Source: Bacteroidia bacterium
GTDB taxonomy: Bacteria > Bacteroidota > Bacteroidia > SpSt-205
Assembly: GCA_026003235.1 (NCBI GenBank)
Contig: BPGW01000008.1
Span: 62,001-126,000, forward strand
Length of the DNA: 64,000 nucleotides
Direction of reading: 5' to 3'
Below are positions 36,200-45,388 of the stretch, in pieces (position 1 is the first letter of the stretch; every line of letters begins with the position of its first letter). A model generated the notes under the pieces. It was not told the origin of the DNA. It ran no database searches and saw only the letters and a list, made by a program, of their open reading frames with translations. Made by a program: the position numbers and the translations under genes.

Positions 36200-36207
36200 C
36201 AAAGGTA
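36200..36207 (-). promoter_or_regulatory. -7 box TACCTTTG for the membrane sensor
   Basis: Spacer AGGCC (5 nt) to ATG 36194. Faces away from an identical box at 36220, 12 bp apart. Confidence 0.7.
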
Positions 36208-36219
36208 GCGGCTATACGC

Positions 36220-36227
36220 TACCTTTG
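36220..36227 (+). promoter_or_regulatory. -7 box TACCTTTG for tolC-like gene
   Basis: 17 nt before ATG 36245. Confidence 0.7.
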
Positions 36228-36244
36228 CGAGGGCCTTTGCTATC

Positions 36245-37486
36245 ATGCGCTGGATAGGGTTGGTGGGCTGGGTGCTGGTGTGGGGGCAGGACACCGTCTG
36301 GTACACGGTGGAGCAGGTGGAGCGGCTTTTTCTGGAGCGAAACCTTCTTTTGATTGCGCAGAAGCTGCGTATAGACGCCGAAAAAGCGCTGGTATGGCAG
36401 GCTCGTCTCTGGCCTAACCCCCAACTGACCTTAGACCAGATAGACATTTTTACCCGTGCGGAGGGGCCTTTGCCTCCCTTTTTAGAGACGCCGCGCATCA
36501 ACCAGATTGCTGGGAACCTTTCGCAAACCTTGCTTACCGCAGGCAAGCGACTCAAAGGGGTGGCCCTGGCCGAAGCTTCGCTTCGCCTGCAGGAGGCGGC
36601 TTTGGCAGAGCTGCTCAGGCAACTGCGCTATGAGCTGCGACTCGGGGTCTATGGACTGGCTCGGGATCAATTCCTGATAAGCCTTTTCGTGGAGCAGGCC
36701 CACCTTTTGGAATCTTTGGCTAAGCGCTACCGTAGCCTCAGCCAGTCTGCGTTGGTGCCTTTGCCTGAATACCTGCGCGTAGAGAACCTGGCTCTGCAAG
36801 TGCAGGCGGATTTGCGTTCTGTGCGCCAGCGGTGGGAAGAAGGCCAGCATACCCTACGCCGCCTCCTGCATCTTGAAGCAGGCAGCCCGGTAGTCTGGAT
36901 AGATACGACGGGTCTGGCGGCCGCGCTGGCCCAGGAACCTCCCCCGTTGGATACGCTTTTGAGCTGGGTTTCCTCAAGGCCAGATGTACGAATGGCCCAA
37001 GCTCGGCGAGAATACGCCGTGTGCTCGTGGGAGCTGGAGAAAGCCATGGCCGTGCCCAATGTGGACGCTCTCGTTTCGTATGACCGACTGGGGGGGTATC
37101 AGTTTCCGCAGTGGGGAGTAGGCTTTAGTATGGCGCTGCCGGTCTTCAACCGGAACCAGGGGCGTATCCTTGCCGCAAGGAAGGCCGCCGAAGCTGCCCA
37201 AGCCGAATGGGAAGCGGCGTACCTCACGGCGCAGTCCGAAGTACTCTGGGCTTGGCGCAATTACCAGGTGGTGCGCAGCCAGTGGGAAAAAACCGATTTG
37301 GGGCTCTTGGAACGCTATCGCCAAGCAGAAGCTGCTTACCGGGAAAACCTCCTGGCCGGTCGCGTGAGCTTCCTGGCGTATGTGGATTTCTTCCAGAGTT
37401 ATCGGGACCTGGTGAGTAAGATAGCCGACCTGGCGTACGCCTATCAGGCGGCCTGGAATCAGATGGCTTATGCGACGGGTCGGTAA
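36245..37486 (+). CDS. TolC-family outer-membrane efflux protein
   Basis: 413 aa, normal for the family. A signal peptide (MRWIGLVGWVLVWGQ) precedes two repeated helical halves; WPNPQLTLDQIDIFT is the first-half signature, and SYDRLGGYQFPQWGVGFSMALPVFNRNQGRILAARKAAEAAQ is the second-half OEP stretch (quoted in part: GVGFSMALPVFNRNQG). It forms a trimeric channel for drug or metal efflux. The next gene is a TetR regulator, but no HlyD-type adaptor or RND pump is in the window, so its inner-membrane partners must be elsewhere. Confidence 0.92.
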   Translation: MRWIGLVGWVLVWGQDTVWYTVEQVERLFLERNLLLIAQKLRIDAEKALVWQARLWPNPQLTLDQIDIFTRAEGPLPPFLETPRINQIAGNLSQTLLTAGKRLKGVALAEASLRLQEAALAELLRQLRYELRLGVYGLARDQFLISLFVEQAHLLESLAKRYRSLSQSALVPLPEYLRVENLALQVQADLRSVRQRWEEGQHTLRRLLHLEAGSPVVWIDTTGLAAALAQEPPPLDTLLSWVSSRPDVRMAQARREYAVCSWELEKAMAVPNVDALVSYDRLGGYQFPQWGVGFSMALPVFNRNQGRILAARKAAEAAQAEWEAAYLTAQSEVLWAWRNYQVVRSQWEKTDLGLLERYRQAEAAYRENLLAGRVSFLAYVDFFQSYRDLVSKIADLAYAYQAAWNQMAYATGR

Positions 37487-37611
37487 GCTGACTTAGGGGA
37501 GACCTGCCAGCGAGAAGGACAAGACCGCCAAGCAAGCGAAGCGAGAAAACCTGACCGGACTGTCCTGTGGAAATCCCTTTTCTTTTCCGCAGGCGCGTGC
37601 GGGTCCTACCT

Positions 37612-37619
37612 TACATTTG
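37612..37619 (+). promoter_or_regulatory. -7 box TACATTTG for the TetR gene
   Basis: Spacer TGGAT (5 nt) to ATG 37625; the GTG at 37619 overlaps the box and is rejected. Confidence 0.6.
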
Positions 37620-37624
37620 TGGAT

Positions 37625-38170
37625 ATGGACGCCCGCAGTCGCATCCTGGAGGCCGCCATCCAGGAATTTGCCCAATACGGCTATGACGGGGCACGGCTGG
37701 AGCGCATCGCTCGGGCCGCTCAGGTGCACACAGCCCAGATTCACTATTACTTCCGCTCTAAGAAAGGCCTCTACGAAGCGGTGCAGGCCCACCTTCAGCC
37801 TCCTTCGCTGGAAGAAGTGATGGAGCCTCTCAAAGCAGCGGACTTGCCTCTGCCTCAGCGGGTGCAGGAGTTTTACCGGCGTTTCTATACCGCTACGCAG
37901 GCTTTGGGGTGGGAAGGAGGGAACTGGGCTTTGCTGCCGCCTCTCCTACGGGACCCTCGGGCCCTGGAGATGGCTCCTTGGATAGAGGCCCTCACCCAGG
38001 CCCAGCAGGTGGGACTTGTGCGGCGGTGGCCTCTACGCTTTGTGCTGAGCCTGCAATGGAGCCTGGCCATGGAGCCTCTCTGGTACGCCTTTCCCCCCGA
38101 AGCCCGAGAAAAGCACTACCTAGAAGAGGCCCCACGCCTTTTCTGGGAAGCGGTGAAGGCCATTCCCTGA
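37625..38170 (+). CDS. TetR/AcrR-family regulator
   Basis: 181 aa from ATG 37625. The N-terminal DNA-binding helices are clear: RSRILEAAIQEFAQYGYDGARLERIARAAQV, with the recognition helix at HTAQIHYYFRSKKGLYEAV (residues about 35-55). The C-terminal ligand domain (about 120 residues) includes ALGWEGGNWALLPPLL. The family represses efflux genes until a drug is bound, and the location behind the TolC gene fits control of it, although an own promoter separates them. Confidence 0.9.
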   Translation: MDARSRILEAAIQEFAQYGYDGARLERIARAAQVHTAQIHYYFRSKKGLYEAVQAHLQPPSLEEVMEPLKAADLPLPQRVQEFYRRFYTATQALGWEGGNWALLPPLLRDPRALEMAPWIEALTQAQQVGLVRRWPLRFVLSLQWSLAMEPLWYAFPPEAREKHYLEEAPRLFWEAVKAIP

Positions 38171-38174
38171 CCGT

Positions 38175-38182
38175 TACCTTTG
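38175..38182 (+). promoter_or_regulatory. -7 box TACCTTTG for the DUF3078 gene
   Basis: Spacer CGCCC (5 nt) to ATG 38188; corrects the much longer ORF of the track. Confidence 0.7.
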
Positions 38183-38187
38183 CGCCC

Positions 38188-39078
38188 ATGGGGTGGAGAC
38201 TGCTCACGCTCATAGCCGTTCTCTGGGGGCAGGATACGGTGAAAAAGCCCTGGCGTGTGGAGGCGCTTTTAGGTCTGCAGGCAGCGCAGACGGCCCTCTC
38301 AAACTGGCAGGCAGGGGGCCAGAACCAGCTTGGGGCGGGCCTACAGGGGCACCTCAAGGGGCTTTATGCGCGGCGACGCTACACTTTTTCAGTAGACCTT
38401 TCGGGTCAGTACGGCGTTTTGCGTGTGGTGCCCCAGCGCACCTACCGCAAAACGCAGGATTTTGCCCTGCTGGTGATGCAGGCAGAGCGTAGCTTCCAGG
38501 AAGAAGGGAGGGTAGCCCTGTCCCTTCTCGCAGATGCCCGAACCCAGTGGGCACCGAGTTATGCGTATGTAGGCGACTCTGTGGTGAAGCCGGCTACGTC
38601 GGCGTTTCTGGCGCCATTGTACGGGCAATTTGCGGTGGGTCTGCGTTACCGGCCGGTGAAGGGCTGGTCCCTGGTCTTCTCGCCGCTTTCGGGGCGGGTT
38701 ACCTGGGTGCGCCTTCAGTACCTGGCGGATGCGGGGGCTTTTGGCTTGCCACCGGCTGAGCGGGATAGTGCAGGAGAGGTCGTGCGCCCTGCCCGCCAAG
38801 CCCTGTGGGAAGCAGGGGGGCGTTTTACCTCGCGGCTTGCGCTTACGCCTGTAAAAGGGCTCCAGGTAAGCCATTTTCTGGATGCTTTTGGGAGCTACAC
38901 GCAACGGCCATGGGGGCCTGTCGTGGTATCTCAGCTCCAAGCGGCCTATGCACTGCGAAAGTGGCTGGCGATCACCCTCACCCAACAGGCCCTTTACGAT
39001 CCTCGCCTGCCTCGCGCTCAGCGCCTCCAGCTGCTCACCAGCTGGAGCTTAGCCTTGACGTATACGATGAGTCCGTAG
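38188..39078 (+). CDS. DUF3078 outer-membrane protein
   Basis: 296 aa from ATG 38188; the track ORF from 37909 overlaps TetR and is rejected. A signal peptide (MGWRLLTLIAVLWGQ) precedes the DUF3078 signature ALSNWQAGGQNQLGAGL and alternating aromatic strands (YTFSVDLSGQYGVLRV, GQFAVGLRYRPVKGWSLVF, RFTSRLALTPVKGLQV), consistent with a small outer-membrane barrel of unknown function typical of Bacteroidota. The C-terminus LTSWSLALTYTMSP ends in an aromatic strand. Confidence 0.85.
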   Translation: MGWRLLTLIAVLWGQDTVKKPWRVEALLGLQAAQTALSNWQAGGQNQLGAGLQGHLKGLYARRRYTFSVDLSGQYGVLRVVPQRTYRKTQDFALLVMQAERSFQEEGRVALSLLADARTQWAPSYAYVGDSVVKPATSAFLAPLYGQFAVGLRYRPVKGWSLVFSPLSGRVTWVRLQYLADAGAFGLPPAERDSAGEVVRPARQALWEAGGRFTSRLALTPVKGLQVSHFLDAFGSYTQRPWGPVVVSQLQAAYALRKWLAITLTQQALYDPRLPRAQRLQLLTSWSLALTYTMSP

Positions 39079-39138
39079 CTCCGAATCCATCTTTGCAACA
39101 TTTGGCGCAGGGGAGCGTATATTTAGGAGAAGAAAGGC

Positions 39139-40728
39139 TTGTGGCTTCGTATGCGGCAGCAAAAACCGTTTTCCGCAGCGCTGTTGGCCGAGCTGCGCCA
39201 GCAGACGCCTTTTCTGGCGGTCCAGGCCTGGGACCTTGAGTACGCCGTCCGCAAAATCAATGGCGTAGTAGCCAAAGCCGGCTACAAGCCTAAGATCCTG
39301 ACGGGTAGCTTAGACGAGGAGGATCGTGAAACGCTCCTCACACTGGCCCGCACTACAAGGCTATTCTGTATGTTTGTGGGGCTCTCAGAAAGCTATGCGG
39401 GATGGGAGTCTTCGTCAAGGAGGGGCTCTTTGTTTTACAATACGATTAGCGGGCTGCGAGAACTTTTATTTCAAGTGTGGCGGCAGAGGCTTCCCCTCAC
39501 GGTAGCTATAGTAGATCGGGTGGTGGAGCTTCCGGCTTCGCTGCAGATAGAGCGGCCGGTGATGTTGCGGCTGGATAGGCCTGAGGTAGGCGATGTGGAG
39601 CTGGCTTTGCAGCGGTACCCAGACGCCTTGCAGGTGTGGAAAAGGTTCTCTCGCAGCGACCAACAGCTCCTTACCGAAGCGCTGTTTTCGCATGCCAGCT
39701 ATCGGGCTGGGGCGCATATGCTGGCTCGTTGGCTCACGCAGTTTGATACGATAGAGGAGGTGCTTTTGGCGGTGCAGAAGAACCGATCGGGGGCTTTTTT
39801 GATGAATCGGACGCTCCAGCAGGTAGAGATCGATCCGGAGGAGGTAACCATAGGAGGCATGCCAGGTCTGCGGCAGTGGTTGTGGGAAGTGGAGGGGGCC
39901 TTTACAGAGGAGGGGCGAGCGTTTGGGTTGCAGCCTCCTCGCGGGGTTCTTTTGGTGGGGGTGCCGGGCACAGGCAAGAGCCTGGCTGCGAAGCTCGCGG
40001 CTCACGCCTGGAACCTTCCTCTGGTGCGCCTGGACTTGCCCGCCGTCTTCGGCCCTTACATAGGGGAGAGTGAGGCCTACATGCGAGAAACCTTGGCCAG
40101 CTTAGAAGCTTTCGGTCCCGCCGTCGTGCTGCTGGACGAACTGGATAAACTCTTTGTCAAAGAGACCTCCTCCACGGGCACGCAAGAGCGGGTTCGGGCC
40201 TATCTCCTGACCTGGATGCAAGAACGAAGGGAGGGCAGCGTGATTTTTGCCACCGCCAACGACCTGACGATGGTCCCCCCTGAACTGGTGCGGCGAGGCC
40301 GGATAGATGAGGTGTTTTTTGTGGACCTGCCCACCTTTTCCGAGCGCAAAGAGATATGGGAGGTCATGCTAAACCGGCATGTGTTTCGTCACCAGGCTCA
40401 GCGGCGGCCCATCTATGCGCGGTGGAAGGTGACGCCTCCCTCTCCGGAGGACTTTGACTTGGATAAGTTAGCGGCCCACACAGAGGGCTTCACCGGGGCC
40501 GAGATTGAGGAGGCTGTTCGGAAGGCGCTTTACCAGTCGTTTGCTTTGCGTCAGGCGATGGCCATGCGGCATCTGACAGGGGCCCTGGAGGAAATTATCC
40601 CGCAGGCCTATACCCAGGTAGAGCAGATACATAAGCTCCGGCGCTTGGTGCGGGAAGGCCGTGTCCGTTCGGTGTCCCCTTCGGACGAAGAGCCTGTCCG
40701 AATCCCTTACTACGGGTCTGAGGTATGA
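39139..40728 (+). CDS. Ycf46-like AAA ATPase, active member
   Basis: 529 aa from GTG 39139 (an ATG at 39151 is possible). Residues 1-230 are a degenerate RecA-like N-domain starting LLAELRQQTPFLAVQAWDLE, as in Ycf46 proteins. The AAA domain has Walker A GVPGTGKS (about residue 275), Walker B VVLLDELDKLF, sensor-1 FATAND, arginine fingers in ELVRRGRIDEVFF and sensor-2 region TGAEIEEAVRKAL. Ycf46 proteins, kin to FtsH but without protease, have an uncertain role in stress or photosynthesis regulation. The stop overlaps the start of a paralogue by 4 bp (ATGA). A weak box TATATTTA is at 39118. Confidence 0.88.
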   Translation: MWLRMRQQKPFSAALLAELRQQTPFLAVQAWDLEYAVRKINGVVAKAGYKPKILTGSLDEEDRETLLTLARTTRLFCMFVGLSESYAGWESSSRRGSLFYNTISGLRELLFQVWRQRLPLTVAIVDRVVELPASLQIERPVMLRLDRPEVGDVELALQRYPDALQVWKRFSRSDQQLLTEALFSHASYRAGAHMLARWLTQFDTIEEVLLAVQKNRSGAFLMNRTLQQVEIDPEEVTIGGMPGLRQWLWEVEGAFTEEGRAFGLQPPRGVLLVGVPGTGKSLAAKLAAHAWNLPLVRLDLPAVFGPYIGESEAYMRETLASLEAFGPAVVLLDELDKLFVKETSSTGTQERVRAYLLTWMQERREGSVIFATANDLTMVPPELVRRGRIDEVFFVDLPTFSERKEIWEVMLNRHVFRHQAQRRPIYARWKVTPPSPEDFDLDKLAAHTEGFTGAEIEEAVRKALYQSFALRQAMAMRHLTGALEEIIPQAYTQVEQIHKLRRLVREGRVRSVSPSDEEPVRIPYYGSEV

Positions 40729-42293
40729 CCCCCTCTAACCGGTGCCCTCTTACTCGGCAGCTCCTCCAAGAGCTGTGCCAAGGTCAGCGCTTTTTTGTCG
40801 TACGCACCTGGGACCAAGGCTACGCTATCACCTGGCTTCAGCAAGTGGCTAAGGCCTTGGGATATGGCTTCAAGATAATGGGCTCATACAACCTCTTTCC
40901 TCCCCGCCTTATCCTACGCTTGGGCTTCAAAGGCCGTTTCTTTGTAGTGCCCTACGAGAAGTGGGCTTCAAGGAAGCGTTCCCTCCTCTCTCCCTCCTGG
41001 GCCTACAGCCAGAAAATAAGCGAGAAGGTAGGCCGTCTCTATACGAGAAAAAGGCTCACAGCGCTGTTTTTCATAGACATAGGCGGGGACTTGGCTGGGC
41101 CTTTGCTGCTTGAGCGGCCTACGCTTCTATGGCTGCGTGAGCCGGAGATGGAGAGTATTGCCTTGGCGCTTCGTTCTGATCCAGAGAGCTTGACAAAATG
41201 GGAGGCTCTTTCGCCGAAGCTGCAGGCGGAGGTGCGTCGGGTTTTGGGGCAAGTGCCTTTTTCGGTGGGCATGCAGCAGCTGCGTGCGGCGCTGGCGTGC
41301 GCGCAGGGGGAGACGAATGTTGCTATGCAGTTGTGGGAGCGGTGCTCAGCTCGCTTATCCTTCCCGAAGGCCCTTATCCCGGTGTCGCTGCCCGAAAAAG
41401 TAGAACTGGCTGGCCTGCCTTACCTGCGGGCCTGGATACACGCCAGAAAGGCAGCTTTCACCGAAGAGGGCCGCTTGTTTGGGCTGCCGAAGTCTCGGGG
41501 GCTCTGCTTAGTGGGCCCCCCCGGCACCGGTAAAAGCTTAGCCGTACACTACTTAGCCCGGTCATGGAACCTCCCCCTCTTCCGGCTGGATTTTAGCGCT
41601 CTCCTTAATAATCCCTACTTAGGCGAGAGAGAAGCCAACTACCGCCAACTCTTTGAGTTCCTGAGCAAGATCCCCGCAGGCCTACTCTGGATAGACCATT
41701 TGGAGTCCTTATTTCCGACTGGTCCTAAGCGCCGAAAAACGGAAGACCACTTTTTGTTTTACCTATTTCAGTGGTTAGATTCACAACATGATGGGGTTTT
41801 TCTGGTGGCCACAGCTAACCGCATAGACAACTTGCGTCCTGAGCTTTTGCGGCGTGGCCGTTTTGATGAGGTATTTTTTGTGGATCTGCCGGCGGCTTCG
41901 GAGCGTCGGGAGCTCTGGGAGCTGATTTGGCGGCGGTATGTAGAGGGGCGTGGGCAGGGTGGGGCAGCCCAAGCAGCCAACCTGGAGATGCCCTGGGATC
42001 GGTGGGTAGAGGCTTCCAGAGGATTTAGCGGGGCCGAGATAGAACAGGCTTTTCAGGAGGCTCTCCGGCGGGCGTATGTGCTAAGGCGTCCTGTGCAGGC
42101 GAGGGACGTGGAGGTGGTGCTGGAGCAGATGGTTCCCCAGGCGCTCAGCCAGCAAGAGGCGATCCAGGCGCTGCGACGGCTTGTTCTGGAGGGGCGGCTT
42201 CGCCCGGCCGGTCCCTCCGAGGAAGAGAGCGCACCAGCCTGTCCCTCTTCCTCAGCGAAACGCCCCCCTCCCCCGCAAGGGCTGGGGGTGTGA
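40725..42293 (+). CDS. Ycf46-like AAA ATPase paralogue with altered Walker B
   Basis: 522 aa, clearly a paralogue of the preceding gene: the N-domain starts [20 protein letters not shown], Walker A is [18 protein letters not shown] (about residue 263), sensor-1 VATANRI, arginine fingers [13 protein letters not shown] and [12 protein letters not shown]. Walker B, however, reads [12 protein letters not shown]: the glutamate that activates water is histidine, so ATP should bind but not be hydrolysed well. The 4-bp overlap ensures joint translation, suggesting a hetero-oligomer of an active and an inactive subunit. The last 30 residues are proline-rich. Confidence 0.85.
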   Translation: MTPSNRCPLTRQLLQELCQGQRFFVVRTWDQGYAITWLQQVAKALGYGFKIMGSYNLFPPRLILRLGFKGRFFVVPYEKWASRKRSLLSPSWAYSQKISEKVGRLYTRKRLTALFFIDIGGDLAGPLLLERPTLLWLREPEMESIALALRSDPESLTKWEALSPKLQAEVRRVLGQVPFSVGMQQLRAALACAQGETNVAMQLWERCSARLSFPKALIPVSLPEKVELAGLPYLRAWIHARKAAFTEEGRLFGLPKSRGLCLVGPPGTGKSLAVHYLARSWNLPLFRLDFSALLNNPYLGEREANYRQLFEFLSKIPAGLLWIDHLESLFPTGPKRRKTEDHFLFYLFQWLDSQHDGVFLVATANRIDNLRPELLRRGRFDEVFFVDLPAASERRELWELIWRRYVEGRGQGGAAQAANLEMPWDRWVEASRGFSGAEIEQAFQEALRRAYVLRRPVQARDVEVVLEQMVPQALSQQEAIQALRRLVLEGRLRPAGPSEEESAPACPSSSAKRPPPPQGLGV

Positions 42294-42347
42294 CCCCTCT
42301 ACGCAGCCATACGCAGCGTCAAGGTACAAATTTCTTGGTTATGAAAG

Positions 42348-44132
42348 TCAAGAGGCAGGTTGGAGGGAGGTGCGGGCTTTTTTTCGGCGTTCTAAGGCGG
42401 CTTCTATGTCTTGGAGGCGGCCTTTGGGGATGGCTTCAATGAGCTGCTGGGTGTAAGGGTGCTGGGGGTTGCGGTAAATGTCCTCGGAGTAGCCGCTTTC
42501 CACGACCTGGCCTTGGTTCATCACGAGCAGCCGGTCGCTCATGAATTTCACCACGCTCAAGTCATGGGAGATGAAGAGGTAGGACAGGCCGAACTGTTCT
42601 TGCAGGTCCAGGAGGAGGTTGAGCACTTGGGCTTGGACAGAGACGTCTAAGGCGGAGACGCTTTCGTCGCAGATGATGAAGCGGGGCCGCACGGCCAGGG
42701 CCCGGGCGATAGCGATGCGCTGGCGCTGACCCCCAGAAAACTCATGGGGGTAGCGGTAGAAGTGGTCGGCTTCCAGCCCGACTTTTTCTAATAGGTCTAT
42801 AGCCATGTCGCGGGCCTCCCGCGCATCCGAAGCGATTTTGTGGTACAGGAGGGGTTCTGTCAAAGCCATCCCCACCGTCAGGCGGGGGTTTAGGGAGCTG
42901 TAGGGGTCCTGAAAGATGATTTGCATTTTTTGGCGCAGGCGGCGCAGCGCTTGGGCAGGGAGGGCTGTCACTTCCTGCTGCTCAAAGAAGACCTTTCCGC
43001 CGGTGGGTTCTATGAGCCGTAGAATAGCGCGGCCGGTGGTGGTTTTGCCGGAGCCGGATTCGCCTACTAGGCCCACGGTCTCGCCGGGGTAGACGGTGAA
43101 GCTCACCCCATCTACGGCTTTTACATAGCCCACCACCCGGCCAAAAAGCCCCCGGGTGATGGGGAAGTGCACCTGTAAGGTTTCCACCTGCAGGAGGGGC
43201 TTTTGCTGGGCCAATTGGGCTTGGCGGGTGCGGTAGGCCTCTTCGGGGATGGTTTCGGTGCGCAGGGCCTCTTCTACGGTAAGGCGTCCTTCGGCTTTGA
43301 GGAAGTCAGCGAGGGTGGGGAGGCGGTGCAGGCGCCGGTCAAGCGGGGGTCGGCAAGCCATCAGACCCTGGGTGTAAGGGTCCTTGGGGTGGGTGAAGAT
43401 CGTTTGGATGGGGCCCTGCTCCACGACTCGGCCCCGATACATCACCAGCACTTCGTCGCAGACTTCGCCGATAACCCCCAGGTCGTGCGAGATGAAGATC
43501 ATGCTCATGCCGTGGCGCGCCTGCAGCTCCAGAAGCAGGTCTAAGATGGTTTTTTGGACGGTCACATCCAGGGCGGTGGTGGGCTCATCGGCAATCAGCA
43601 GGGCGGGATGGCAGGCGATGGCCATGGCTATCATCACGCGCTGCTTTTGGCCGCCTGACAGCTGGTGAGGGTAGGCGTGAAATATCCGGGGAGGGTTAGG
43701 CAGGCGCACTTCCTCAAAAAGGGCTAAGGTTCGCTCCTTTGCTTCTTTGGGGGTCAACTTCTGGTGAAGTCGCAAGGCTTCCACGACCTGGTCCCCACAG
43801 GTAAAGACAGGGTTAAGCGAAGTCATCGGCTCTTGGAAGATCATGGCGATTTCGTTGCCGCGCAGGTGGCGCATCTGCTTTTCGGGCAGCGTCAGAAGGT
43901 TCACCCGGCCCAGCGACGGCGAGTCAAAATAGATTTCCCCCTGGGTAATGCGGCCTGGGGGGGTAGGAATCAGGCGCATGATGGCCAGCGAAGTGACGCT
44001 TTTGCCGGAGCCGGATTCGCCTACGATCCCCAGGGTTTGGCCCTTGCCTAAGGAAAAGGATACGCCTTCCACGGCCGGCAAAAGCCCCGCTCGCGTCTCA
44101 AAGTGTACCGTGAGCGACTTTACTTCAAGCAT
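42348..44132 (-). CDS. Fused peptide ABC transporter ATPase (DppD-DppF type)
   Basis: 594 aa from ATG 44132, 7 nt after a -7 box. Two complete ABC domains lie in tandem: the first with Walker [14 protein letters not shown], signature [12 protein letters not shown] and Walker [14 protein letters not shown]; the second with [25 protein letters not shown] and [13 protein letters not shown]. Between them are the oligopeptide-family tails ([12 protein letters not shown] and, at the end, [18 protein letters not shown]). It would energise di/oligopeptide or nickel uptake. No permease or binding protein is adjacent, so those subunits are elsewhere. Confidence 0.93.
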   Translation of the reverse strand: MLEVKSLTVHFETRAGLLPAVEGVSFSLGKGQTLGIVGESGSGKSVTSLAIMRLIPTPPGRITQGEIYFDSPSLGRVNLLTLPEKQMRHLRGNEIAMIFQEPMTSLNPVFTCGDQVVEALRLHQKLTPKEAKERTLALFEEVRLPNPPRIFHAYPHQLSGGQKQRVMIAMAIACHPALLIADEPTTALDVTVQKTILDLLLELQARHGMSMIFISHDLGVIGEVCDEVLVMYRGRVVEQGPIQTIFTHPKDPYTQGLMACRPPLDRRLHRLPTLADFLKAEGRLTVEEALRTETIPEEAYRTRQAQLAQQKPLLQVETLQVHFPITRGLFGRVVGYVKAVDGVSFTVYPGETVGLVGESGSGKTTTGRAILRLIEPTGGKVFFEQQEVTALPAQALRRLRQKMQIIFQDPYSSLNPRLTVGMALTEPLLYHKIASDAREARDMAIDLLEKVGLEADHFYRYPHEFSGGQRQRIAIARALAVRPRFIICDESVSALDVSVQAQVLNLLLDLQEQFGLSYLFISHDLSVVKFMSDRLLVMNQGQVVESGYSEDIYRNPQHPYTQQLIEAIPKGRLQDIEAALERRKKARTSLQPAS

Positions 44133-44139
44133 CTCTTCA

Positions 44140-44147
44140 CAAAGATA
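44140..44147 (-). promoter_or_regulatory. -7 box TATCTTTG for the ABC ATPase
   Basis: 7 nt before ATG 44132; divergent to rpmG with 19 bp between boxes. Confidence 0.65.
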
Positions 44148-44166
44148 CAGGAGCCGCGCCTTTTTG

Positions 44167-44174
44167 TACCTTTG
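44167..44174 (+). promoter_or_regulatory. -7 box TACCTTTG for rpmG
   Basis: Spacer CCGC (4 nt) to ATG 44179. Confidence 0.7.
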
Positions 44175-44178
44175 CCGC

Positions 44179-44364
44179 ATGGCCAAGAAAAAAGGCAACC
44201 GCATCCAAGTCGTTCTGGAATGTACGGAGCATGCGGCCAGCGGATTGCCGGGCACTTCGCGGTACTACACCTGGAAAAACCGCAAAAATACCCCCGGCCG
44301 TCTTGAGCTACGTAAATACAATCCCATCTTACGCCGTCATACCATCCATAGAGAAGTCAAATAA
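44179..44364 (+). CDS. rpmG: 50S ribosomal protein L33
   Basis: 61 aa, read inside the longer track ORF 43948-44364. It begins [18 protein letters not shown] and has the L33 features [20 protein letters not shown] and the end [12 protein letters not shown]. The zinc-ribbon cysteines are lost (only one Cys), which is the C-minus form. L33 sits near the E site of the large subunit. It heads rpmG-DUF4295-MBL-thioesterase. Usually rpmB precedes rpmG in Bacteroidota; it is absent here because the ABC ATPase is divergent. Confidence 0.95.
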   Translation: MAKKKGNRIQVVLECTEHAASGLPGTSRYYTWKNRKNTPGRLELRKYNPILRRHTIHREVK

Positions 44365-44372
44365 CCTAAGCT

Positions 44373-44534
44373 ATGGCCAAGAAAACCGTTGCAACCTTTC
44401 GGTCTGGAGACAAAAAGGTCGGTTTGACTCGGGTGATTTATCCGGTGAAGCAGCCTGATGGGCGTCTTCGTTTCCATAAGAAGCTCATCTCTTCGGATCA
44501 GCTTCAGGGCTTTTTGAGCCAGCGGCAGAAGTAG
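44373..44534 (+). CDS. DUF4295 small protein
   Basis: 53 aa, below the ORF-track limit. The sequence starts MAKKTVATFRSGDKKVGLTR and ends QLQGFLSQRQK. DUF4295 is a lysine-rich Bacteroidota family consistently found directly behind rpmG (here 8 nt), thought to be ribosome-associated. It supports the taxonomic call. Confidence 0.9.
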   Translation: MAKKTVATFRSGDKKVGLTRVIYPVKQPDGRLRFHKKLISSDQLQGFLSQRQK

Positions 44535-44545
44535 CCCTTCTGCGC

Positions 44546-45388
44546 ATGCGGCTGTATGCGGTAGAGACGGGGCGGTTTGCCCTGGATGGGGGCGCCATGT
44601 TTGGCGTGGTGCCTTGGACGCTGTGGAGCAAACTCATCCCGCCGGATGCCCGCAATCGCATTCCCATGGCGATGCGGGCTCTCCTCATAGAGAGTGGGGA
44701 TCGCCTTGTGCTGGTGGATGTGGGCGTGGGGCACAAGTACACCCCCAAGTTTGCAGATATCTACGCCATAGACCACAGTCAGCATACGCTGGAGGGGGAG
44801 CTGGCGCGGTTAGGTTTTACGGCAGCGGATGTGACGGATGTGGTGCTGACGCACCTGCATTTTGATCATGCGGGGGGCAGCACCAAGCGGTTAGACGATG
44901 GGCGACTCGTCCCGGCTTTTCCTAACGCGCGCTACTACGTGCAGCGCAGCCACTGGGAGTGGGCTCATAACCCTAATCCCCGTGAGCGAGCCAGCTTCTT
45001 CCCTGAAAATTACGATCCCCTCGTTGAACACGGCCAGCTGGTCCTGGTGGAAGGGGAGCAGGAGATACTACCAGGCCTCCAGCTGCGCGTGGTCAATGGC
45101 CATACCGAAGGCCAGCAGCTGGTGCAGGTGCGCTACAAGGGGCGGTGGATCCTGTACGGCGCTGATCTCTTTCCTACCAGTGCCCACTTGCCTCTTCCTT
45201 ACGTGATGGCCTACGATGTGCGGCCTCTGGTGACCTTCCAGGAGCGGGAGCGCTTCCTGCCCTGGCTCGTCCAGGAAGAGGTCGTCGTCTTTTATGAGCA
45301 CGATGCGCAGGTAGAATGCAGTACGGTGCGGCAAACGCCGGAGGGACGGTATGAGCGGGGTGAGACTTTCCGGCTGATAGAATTATGA
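44546..45388 (+). CDS. MBL-fold metallo-hydrolase
   Basis: 280 aa. The metallo-beta-lactamase signature is complete: LTHLHFDHAGGS (around residue 97), the later VVNGHTEGQQLV with metal-binding His, LYGADLFPTSAHLP with Asp, and FYEHDAQ with a final His. The N-terminal region (MFGVVPWTLWSKLIPPD) is typical of the AttM/AiiA-like and quorum-quenching/YtnP lactonase group. The substrate may be a lactone or thioester. It lies 11 nt after DUF4295 and overlaps the next gene by 4 bp, so the four genes form one operon. Confidence 0.9.
   Translation: MRLYAVETGRFALDGGAMFGVVPWTLWSKLIPPDARNRIPMAMRALLIESGDRLVLVDVGVGHKYTPKFADIYAIDHSQHTLEGELARLGFTAADVTDVVLTHLHFDHAGGSTKRLDDGRLVPAFPNARYYVQRSHWEWAHNPNPRERASFFPENYDPLVEHGQLVLVEGEQEILPGLQLRVVNGHTEGQQLVQVRYKGRWILYGADLFPTSAHLPLPYVMAYDVRPLVTFQERERFLPWLVQEEVVVFYEHDAQVECSTVRQTPEGRYERGETFRLIEL

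Noticed and set aside
37909-38187. Long N-terminal extension of the DUF3078 gene
   Set aside because: It is antisense in codon sense to TetR reading and precedes the box at 38175; the signal peptide begins at 38188.
44133-44255. N-terminal extension of the ABC ATPase ORF
   Set aside because: It overlaps rpmG and precedes the -7 box; the ABC domain starts at [11 protein letters not shown].
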